From assembly GCA_930367215.1 (NCBI GenBank), contig OV884059.1:19864945-19928944 (forward strand): 64,000 nt of DNA, read 5' to 3'. Position 1 is the stretch's first letter. Each line of letters opens with the position of its first letter. Under the pieces are notes generated by a model, which was given only the letters and a program-made list of their open reading frames with translations, did not search any database and was not told the DNA's origin. Of the stretch, positions 58,401-64,000 are shown one piece after another. The DNA comes from Pollenia angustigena. Its lineage: Eukaryota > Arthropoda > Insecta > Diptera > Polleniidae. The position numbers and the translations under genes were made by a program.

Positions 58401-61217
58401 ATTGAAAACGAAATCCGCAAAATTCATAAATTGGTGTTCTCAAATCCGCATGTTTTTGTGTATTTGAAATTTTTGTACGAAAAAACTTTAGTTGAACTTA
58501 AGATCGCTAATTTGCTAACCGCAGCATGATAGCAACGGAAAATATTTCCATTTTTTTAATTTGTTTTTTTACTGAATCATATTGTACATACTAAGCTCCT
58601 TAGTAATTGCTTAAACGAATTCATTTACTTTGAAGCGGATAAAAACGCAACTATTTGGCATCCATACATACATCGTACTGGCTTAAATTCATCTTTTTTT
58701 TTTGTCCATTTATCCAAAAATTGTAAAAGTGGAATTGTTCCGTTTTGTTATGGAGCTCCTCTTATAGTTTTGTCATACCTTTAATATGACATCTTACTAA
58801 TACTATTTCTATATTTTTAATTAAAGATTTTAATAAAGAAAAAAAAAAAAAAATGGTAAAAAACATTATGAGAAAAATATTTATTTTTAATCCAATTTTT
58901 TTTTATTTTTTATTTTTAATTAGGCTTAAGTTCATGAAATTTAATGTTTCATTAAATTATTCTTATGAGGAAAGGAATTTTACAACATGAAAATTAATTA
59001 AAATTGTTATTGATAATCTTTCATTCTTGACGTGGCTGGGGCTCGTACCCCGGCCGTCAGGTTACCATGACATGTTTCGATTGCAACCACTCAATCTCCT
59101 CAGATGGATTTGCCGTCTTACACTCAGTTTAGATGAGGGCTTTTACGACGTCGCTTTGTCGACGACTCTTTTGGTTTGTTGGTGAGCGGTGTAGAAAAGA
59201 AAGAGGGGTTAACAAAATGACTCGTTTTGTATTTTGCATGTCGTTTTTTACATTTCTCTTTTAACTTTTTCTGTTTACGTTTTATTCTTTTTCTTACTTT
59301 GGAGTGTGTGGTTGAAAATACAGTGAGACCTCGATTATCGATAATAGACGGAATCGGCAGAATTCTTGATTATTTATTTTTTTTGGTATGTTTCTTATTT
59401 TATGTAAATATACAACGTTTTATTATGTAAACATGAGGAAAAAAGTAAATTTGGCAGAACATGCTTCCACGCCGTTAAGATATTCTCTTTCTTCGTTTAT
59501 TTAAATTTCTTTTGATTGTTCAAAATTTAACGAAAAAAAGATAATTTGTTTATAATTTCGGATAATAGAGGCAATTTAAATCAGTGCAAAAAAATGTTTG
59601 TTTTCCATTTTATTGAAGCTGCCGGTTAATCGAATGACGGGTAATCAAGGCCATACTGTAAATAAAAAAAAAAGACATGCAACCAAAAATCATCGTATGA
59701 ACGCAAAGAGATTTTGGAAGTTGCTTTAAAAGGGAATCAAGATAAAACGACGTCGTAAAAGCCATCATGTGAATTGAGTGTTACACTCGCAGCCATCGAT
59801 GACTGCTGGCGTCAATAGTCAAACATCAATCCTTAAACCAAATTGTATTCTAAAATTTGGTAGATCGAAATTTGCTTTCCTGAATGATTATCCATTTTAA
59901 TTGATTTTACATGTTTTTTCCACGTCAGCCACGTCAAGAATGAAAGATTATCAATAACAATTTTAATTAATTTTCATGTTGTAAAATCCCTTCCCTCATA
60001 AGAATAATTTAATGAAAAATTAAATTTCATGAACTTAAGTCTAATTAAAAATATAAAAAAAAAAAATTTGGATTAAAAACCATAAATAGTTCAACAAAAT
60101 AACCACAATACTAATTATTGAAAAATATTTATATTACCGAAACAAGCGCGAACAGATTAAAAGAACGATGTCAAATTTTTTATTTTTGACGTCGGTATAT
60201 CTTCCTTAAAATCAATACATTGATGTTTTTTAAACATCGATGGATCGTTTGGATCTCTATTCAAGATAAGAATGCAACCGGATGGCAAATGATATTTTCT
60301 ACCACAAAAACCAAAAAAGTCAATTTTGAAAAAATGCCATTACTGAATTTTTGGAACATATTTGGAACCAACGACTCGAAAGAATAAATTCCTTAGTTCG
60401 CTGTACAAATTAGAGTAAAAATTAATGAATTAATAATTTAACTAAATTTCTATGGAATTAATAGTTTGCCAAAGCCTCTGAATTATCTTTAAAAACATTA
60501 CAGATAACAATTTAAAAGGTTAAAGGATAATTTCTAATTTTTAAATATTTACATCAGAATCATTTTCGCCAGAATCTTCATTTCTTTCTTCACACGATGA
60601 GCTGTCGTCCTAGAAAAAAAATATTTATCTTTTTAAACGCAATAATCTTATTACACGTAGACATGAATCATTCTTACTTCTTTTAATGGTTTGTAGTCCT
60701 CATCATTGTCATCGGAATTATTTTCATATATAGTACATGTATCTTCAGTTTTGATATTCATATCAGTATCATTGCAATTTTTTGCTTCAACTTTTACTTG
60801 AACATCAGAATATTCATCATTATCTGATGTCTTGACAACTGAAGCTTCCATTTCCAAGGGATCATCTTTCGCAATTTCCGTTGGCATTATTTTATTTTCT
60901 ATTTCTAAAGCTTTGCTATCAGTTGCTATTTCGATTTTAATTTCCGGCTCATATATCATAGGAATATCACCGGGATCTTCTTCAAAATTTTGGAAATGTA
61001 ACTCCTCCAAATGCATTGAAAATTTTTTCATTTGATCCCATGATGTCTCACAGAATGTACAATGAAATGTGTATGTTCTTGATTTTTTATTTTTCTTTTT
61101 TAAATTTATTAATATTTCGCCGCATTTTTTCATGTCCGATTTATTATCTGCAGCCATTTCTACGAAATTTTGTATATATTTTTTTATAATTTGGTTTTTT
61201 ATATTATTTTTTTCCAC
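51545..61217 (-). CDS. MADF-domain plus C2H2 zinc-finger protein (gene 4)
   Basis: Splice model: exon 1 60678-61217, exon 2 60553-60609, exon 3 57416-57820, exon 4 51545-52495, giving 650 residues; all three introns are phase 0 with GT-AG ends. Residues 20-70 hold CGEIL and a CxxC...HxxxxH finger; about 70-200 is acidic with VKVE/IKTE motifs. MADF-like domain 1 (about 240-325) is in exon 3, MADF-like domain 2 (about 335-400) opens exon 4, and seven C2H2 fingers follow. Architecture and length match gene 1 (651 residues). The start at 61217 is the first Met; a later Met (MAADNKSDMKK) is an alternative. It is presumably a nuclear DNA-binding regulator; target unknown. Its introns hold most of the 52.5-60.5 kb repeats. 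Confidence 0.84.
52496..53039. other. Gene 4 intron 3, no exon seen
   Basis: Contains AT-rich sequence and the beginning of the transposon relic that becomes readable at about 53040. Confidence 0.45.
53040..53418 (+). pseudogene. Transposon-ORF relic related to 8690-10451
   Basis: Reading through a stop: VPFWAEAHSGRSGNNIASSL, DSCVPQNKNR, EPGHSLIQEVDCVYGV and EIYSPLHFLNLLKT. The DSC..QNKNR and GHS.IQEVD blocks match the same place in the relic in gene 1 (CDSCSRQNRNR, ARHTKTPVVSVQSTIE), so both come from one broad transposon family. Here the terminal part is better preserved. Confidence 0.65.
53485..55109. mobile_element. 1.6-kb inverted-repeat element with nested MITE
   Basis: Ends CACCCTTATTCTGCGTTT and the inverse AAACGCAGAATAAGGGTG, flanked by ATT (53482-53484, 55110-55112). 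The interior has TCGTTTCATTTCG / GTTCCG repeats, is non-coding and is interrupted by the MITE at 54453-54981. Confidence 0.78.
54453..54981. mobile_element. 529-bp MITE with 5-bp duplication
   Basis: Ends GGTGTGTGTGAAACGGTAGC and inverse, flanked by CAAAG (54448-54452, 54982-54986). A half-copy is at 24380-24500. Confidence 0.88.
55113..56180. other. Gene 4 intron with imperfect foldback motifs
   Basis: Poly(A) microsatellites (55245-55290) and repeated, partly palindromic CGAACATTATATAATGTTCG motifs (55680-55860) with CGAACACA in both orientations. It looks like one or two decayed inverted-repeat elements whose ends I cannot place. Confidence 0.4.
56181..56370. mobile_element. 190-bp MITE
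   Basis: Ends TAGTGAGTCCCAAAAATTTT and inverse AAAATTTTTTGGGACACACTA. The interior also pairs (TTTTTTCAGATTTTTCAAAA with inverse). Confidence 0.75.
57024..57267. mobile_element. About 244-bp MITE
   Basis: Ends TGGAT.TGTCAGAAGCTAAAA and inverse TTTTAGCTTCTGACATATCCA. It lies 150 bp from the donor side of gene 4 exon 3. Confidence 0.75.
57416..57820 (-). CDS. Gene 4 exon 3: first MADF-like domain
   Basis: One hundred and thirty-five codons between acceptor TTTTGTAG and donor AGA|GTAAGT. A Lys/Arg-rich start (TKEEPKKLRIRSKTKQKRTK) could act as a nuclear localisation signal; then NIALLQAFEKKPFLWDV and ISWEFAKNRFNSMR..Y, the tryptophan and helix pattern of a MADF domain. Confidence 0.85.
57824..58881. 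other. Gene 4 intron 2, right part
   Basis: A short reverse-orientation remnant of the modular repeat (GGTAAAAGCTCCC, ATCCGATGAAAGTTTC; about 57960-58050). Otherwise AT-rich, no exon seen. Confidence 0.4.
59031..59100 (-). ncRNA. tRNA-like polymerase III promoter head of a SINE
   Basis: On the minus strand TTGAGTGGTTGCAATC has the look of a D-arm/A box of a serine- or leucine-type tRNA. About 40 bases on, GGGGTACGAGCCCC forms a T-arm-like stem with a B box close to GGTTCGANTCC. No complete cloverleaf was traced, so this is a SINE head rather than a working tRNA gene. Confidence 0.5.
59321..59658. mobile_element. 338-bp pogo/Tigger-like MITE
   Basis: Ends CAGTGAGACCTCGATTATCG and inverse CAAGGCCATACTG, with TA on both sides. 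CAGT.G..CCT.GATTA ends and TA duplication fit the pogo/Tigger group. Confidence 0.85.
60086..60552. other. Gene 4 intron 2, left part
   Basis: AT-rich, no exon or repeat recognised; a palindromic ACATCGATGGATCG lies near 60236. Confidence 0.4.
60553..60609 (-). CDS. Gene 4 exon 2: acidic micro-exon
   Basis: Nineteen codons, DDSSSCEERNEDSGENDSD, between acceptor TTTTTTCTAG and donor GTAAAT. Phase 0 on both sides, so it could be skipped without changing the frame. Confidence 0.72.
60678..61217 (-). CDS. Gene 4 exon 1: N-terminal finger and acidic region
   Basis: One hundred and eighty codons ending KPLKE at donor GAA|GTAAGA. The finger CTFCETSW...FSMHLEELH aligns with that in gene 1 exon 1. 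The acidic part corresponds to exon 2 of gene 1, so the boundary between finger and acidic region lies differently in the two genes. Confidence 0.82.
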
Positions 61218-61546
61218 AAAATAAATTGGTTTTGTTTGTTGTATTTACAAGACAAAATTGTTTATATTAACGTAAGGCTGCCAGATTTTGGGTTATAATC
61301 CCATATAAGGGGAAATTTCTATGTTGAAAAGGAAATTTTTTTCATTTGGTGTTGTCATTGCGATTATTAAACAAAAAATAAATTTTTTTGGGAAATTTTG
61401 AAAAATTTGTAGTTTTGTTTTCATATCTTAAAAATCTAAATTACTTTTAAGCTGATATTTCACCATTTAAATAAAAATATATATACAAAAACTCTAAAAT
61501 TTTCAGGTGAAGACCCCACACAGACATATAATTTGTGAGACCCCAC
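61218..61546. promoter_or_regulatory. Gene 4 upstream region
   Basis: Sequence immediately upstream of the gene 4 start codon on the minus strand; it should hold its promoter and leader. No core element can be named. Mobile DNA begins only 330 bases upstream of the ATG. Confidence 0.35.
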
Positions 61547-62755
61547 CCCAACAAACACGAAGTCAAACCTTTGATATGAAATGACTTTATCATTTAACAT
61601 CAAACACAATTCTCAAACGTTTTTCAATTGTTTGATATTAACATTTAAATTCAAATTGATAATGATTTGAAAATAAACATTTGACATCAAATGTTTTATC
61701 AATTTGATGTCAAATTGGTATCAAAAGTTAAATTCAAATAAAAACTAAGCTGGCAATACTTAAGCGAGAAATAAATGTAAACATTAAAAATGGCGATTAA
61801 AGTAAAATTTTTACTTCCCCTGCAAATAATAGGACCAGTCCAAACACGCGTGTAAAGAGTAGTCCACAAGGGACCAGGACTAGTCCACAAGTAACCCAAA
61901 CGTATGGAAAAAACCTGGTCTATTTAACATTACGATGTCCTAGGAGAGGACCATATAACCCACCTTTGGACCACTAAGGAGTAGTTTTAAAACTACTCCA
62001 TGGTATATAACCCACCTTTGGACCAGTAAGGAGTAGTTTTAAAACTACTCCATGGTATACTCAAGAGGATTAGTTTTGAAGTCGTTTAAACACGAAAGCA
62101 TGTCGTTAAAAAACGAAGACATGTCGTCTCACTACAAACACTTTTTAACAATGGCATGGTCCATGCTTGCATTACATCGGACTAGTCCATGGAGTAGTCC
62201 ATTTTATCAAAATGGGTCAGGTGGTCCAATTTTTTTTGCAGGGTCTTGGTTAAATGTGTTTTACATGTGAACGATTTATTTTTTGTGAAAAATAAAAATT
62301 ATTTGTGAGTAATTACAATGATTAAAAATACGAATTAAAAAAAAAATAAAACGGGAAAGTGAAGATATTATAAGTTTGTTGAATGATCGCGGTGCTACAA
62401 TCCTCAAAATAAAAGGGTGCCAATTATTTCGTCTTCGCAAGAATTGGAGGACGGAAAGAACATTATTTCATTTCGGCTATGGTGCCGAATGTTTATCTCA
62501 CAGTTTATTTAAATAAATAATAAATTTAAATTAAAAAATACAATATTTTTATATATGTTCCACATTGTATTATAATCCACATTTGAAAAACATTTGAGAA
62601 TTAAGTTTGAAAGCAAGTTGAAAATAAAGGCATTTTTCAATTTGAAAATAATTTCCCCTTTTTGTTGAGATGATTTTCTATGATTTTCAAATCATTATCA
62701 AACGTTTGATTTCAAATCATTCTCAATTTGAAATCAAACCTCCGTGTTTGTTGGG
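61547..62755. mobile_element. 1.2-kb MITE with CCCAACAAACACG ends, hosting another MITE
   Basis: Ends CCCAACAAACACGAAG and inverse CGTGTTTGTTGGG, with subterminal repeats of TTTGAT.TCAAAT in both orientations. Without the nested 426-bp MITE the element is about 780 bp. Its first 278 bases, plus 10 bp of flank, recur exactly at the right edge of the window. Confidence 0.82.
61818..62243. mobile_element. CCCTGCAAATAATAGG-family MITE, copy 2, nested
   Basis: Left about 330 bp nearly identical to 32143-32640. The right end is rearranged: after GGACTAGTCCATGGAGTAGTCC it ends TTTTTTTTGCAGGG instead of the long arm of copy 1. Confidence 0.88.
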
Positions 62756-62814
62756 ATTTAATACTAATTGCCTCTTTTCAGAACGCGAGTGTTGAAGTGA
62801 CTCGTTTAACTAAC

Positions 62815-63514
62815 CCCGGGTCTCCACGTAGCAATATTTATTGCGTCAAAAGTCAAATTTGATTGCTCCATTAAATTTGCGACGTATAGATCGCAAATTG
62901 CCATGAGTGTCAATCCATTGCGCAATGATTGCTTGAGCAATTATTGCTTAGCAATCTGCTGTCAAATCAGTTGTCATTTAGCTGACATTTCATTTCTCTG
63001 TACGGTTGTTTATTTAATTTTGTGTTTATTTCTTAAAAAAGCAATCAAGAAAAAGCCGCCAAGTGAAAAAGTTCTTCAACAAAATACAGAAAAAGGTTTT
63101 AATATAGTACATATTATTTTTTTAAATAAACGTCAATATCAATAAAAGCAAACGACGAATTTGTTTTTTTGTATATTTTTATTTTTTCAATAGAAAAATA
63201 CAAGTTTAAGGTTTTTTTCGTACGCGAATAAACAAAAAAGTAATACAAAAAAAAAACACAGCTACGACAATTACAATTAATTATTTTATTAATTTGAAAA
63301 GAATATTTAACAACCACTTCAAAACACAATATAAAACATATGTTATAAATACAGCCACAAAACTTTATATAACTACTCGCGGTGAAAATTGCAAATTTAT
63401 GGCAAAGCAATTTCAAGTGTTCTCCAGCAATATAATCAGCAATTATTGCTCCATTGTTCTGCCGACGTTTTTGCTTGTACTTGGCAATAAAAATTGCTAC
63501 GTGGAGACCCAGCG
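62815..63514. mobile_element. 700-bp MITE (GGGTCTCCACG family), complete copy
   Basis: Ends GGGTCTCCACGTAGCAAT and inverse, flanked by TAAC (62811-62814, 63515-63518). CAATAATTGCT-type motifs recur in the interior. Reference copy for 19294-19940 and 42928-43450. Confidence 0.88.
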
Positions 63515-63712
63515 TAACATATAAAACAAAATTTCAAAATTTGTTTTGCCTGGCAGCCCTGATGAGGGGTATGTTCAAAGCACAGAGTATGCAGAGGCGT
63601 CACGAGACAGAAAATATTGTGTTTTTTTCTGTATTTTTCTTCGAAAGCTGCCCTTTTTGCGTTTTTTGTTTTGATTATGAAATTTGTGTAGATAGTAGCG
63701 GCCTGTTTTTAC

Positions 63713-64000
63713 GAGACCCCACCCCAACAAACACGAAGTCAAACCTTTGATATGAAATGACTTTATCATTTAACATCAAACACAATTCTCAAACGTTTTT
63801 CAATTGTTTGATATTAACATTTAAATTCAAATTGATAATGATTTGAAAATAAACATTTGACATCAAATGTTTTATCAATTTGATGTCAAATTGGTATCAA
63901 AAGTTAAATTCAAATAAAAACTAAGCTGGCAATACTTAAGCGAGAAATAAATGTAAACATTAAAAATGGCGATTAAAGTAAAATTTTTACTTCCCCTGCA
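63713..64000. repeat. Exact 288-bp copy of 61537-61824, cut by the window edge
   Basis: By eye, every base from GAGACCCCACCCC to the last base CTGCA matches 61537-61824. The match crosses the point (61818) where the nested MITE begins, so this second copy appears to carry the same nested insertion. Confidence 0.93.

Larger units (their letters stand above)
58882..60080. mobile_element. Inverted pair of SINE-like sequences (1.2 kb)
   Basis: The left arm (58882-59033) and the right arm (59928-60080) are inverse copies of about 150 bp, running from AGCCACGTCAAGAATGAAAG to an A-rich tail near TTGGATTAAAAA. A second shared block, GACGTCGTAAAAGCC, lies further in on both sides. The left unit holds a tRNA-like promoter on the minus strand; in the right unit the corresponding middle differs. 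A pogo-like MITE (59321-59658) separates them. Confidence 0.7.

Noticed and set aside
59031..59100. A functional tRNA gene
   Set aside because: A-box and T-arm-like sequences are present, but I could not complete acceptor and anticodon stems, and the unit is followed by SINE-type sequence.

Overview
This is a very AT-rich nuclear window from a higher fly. Gene content and mini-me-type repeats point to Diptera, probably a calyptrate such as a blow fly or house-fly relative. Species cannot be fixed from the sequence. Only four protein-coding genes look real; most of the rest is a dense, layered deposit of inverted-repeat DNA elements (MITEs), degraded transposons and retroposons.

Genes. (1) 5337-11356, minus: a three-exon gene for a 651-residue protein with an N-terminal single zinc finger, an acidic linker, two MADF-like domains and seven C2H2 fingers. 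(2) 34391-38596, minus: a complete 1401-codon CAPS/Cadps ORF (dense-core-vesicle priming factor) with no intron, which suggests a retrogene. (3) 44130-46334, plus: five-exon DMAP1, a Tip60/NuA4-complex subunit. (4) 51545-61217, minus: a four-exon gene for a 650-residue paralogue of gene 1. The paralogues lie at opposite ends of the window in the same orientation, with CAPS, DMAP1 and about 40 kb of repeats between them. Their exon phases allow full splice models, given below.

Mobile DNA, left to right. 0-5 kb: a relic of a transposon-borne gene, a 1.7-kb inverted-repeat element with a nested MITE, and a Tc1/mariner-type transposase relic. 7-12 kb: inside and just upstream of gene 1, a MITE, a long transposon-ORF relic split by a MITE, and a 499-bp SINE-like retroposon with a 12-bp target duplication. 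12-25 kb: pyrimidine-rich LTR-like tracts and a very dense nest of MITEs. 25-33 kb: a 1.9-kb inverted-repeat element carrying three nested MITEs, a dead non-LTR retrotransposon (endonuclease plus reverse transcriptase) and a tandem duplication carrying an empty/filled MITE site. 40-44 kb: more MITEs. 46-51 kb: two PIF/Harbinger relics, a second 499-bp retroposon in reverse orientation and a Tc1 relic. 53-60 kb (in introns of gene 4): nested MITEs, another transposon-ORF relic and an inverted pair of SINE-like sequences with a polymerase III type promoter. 61-64 kb: a composite element whose first 288 bases recur exactly at the right edge of the window.

The strongest leads are the intronless CAPS gene, the 499-bp retroposon family, the paired MADF/zinc-finger genes, and several places where one copy of a repeat is an in-window record of the site before insertion. 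All readings were made by eye; no database search was run.
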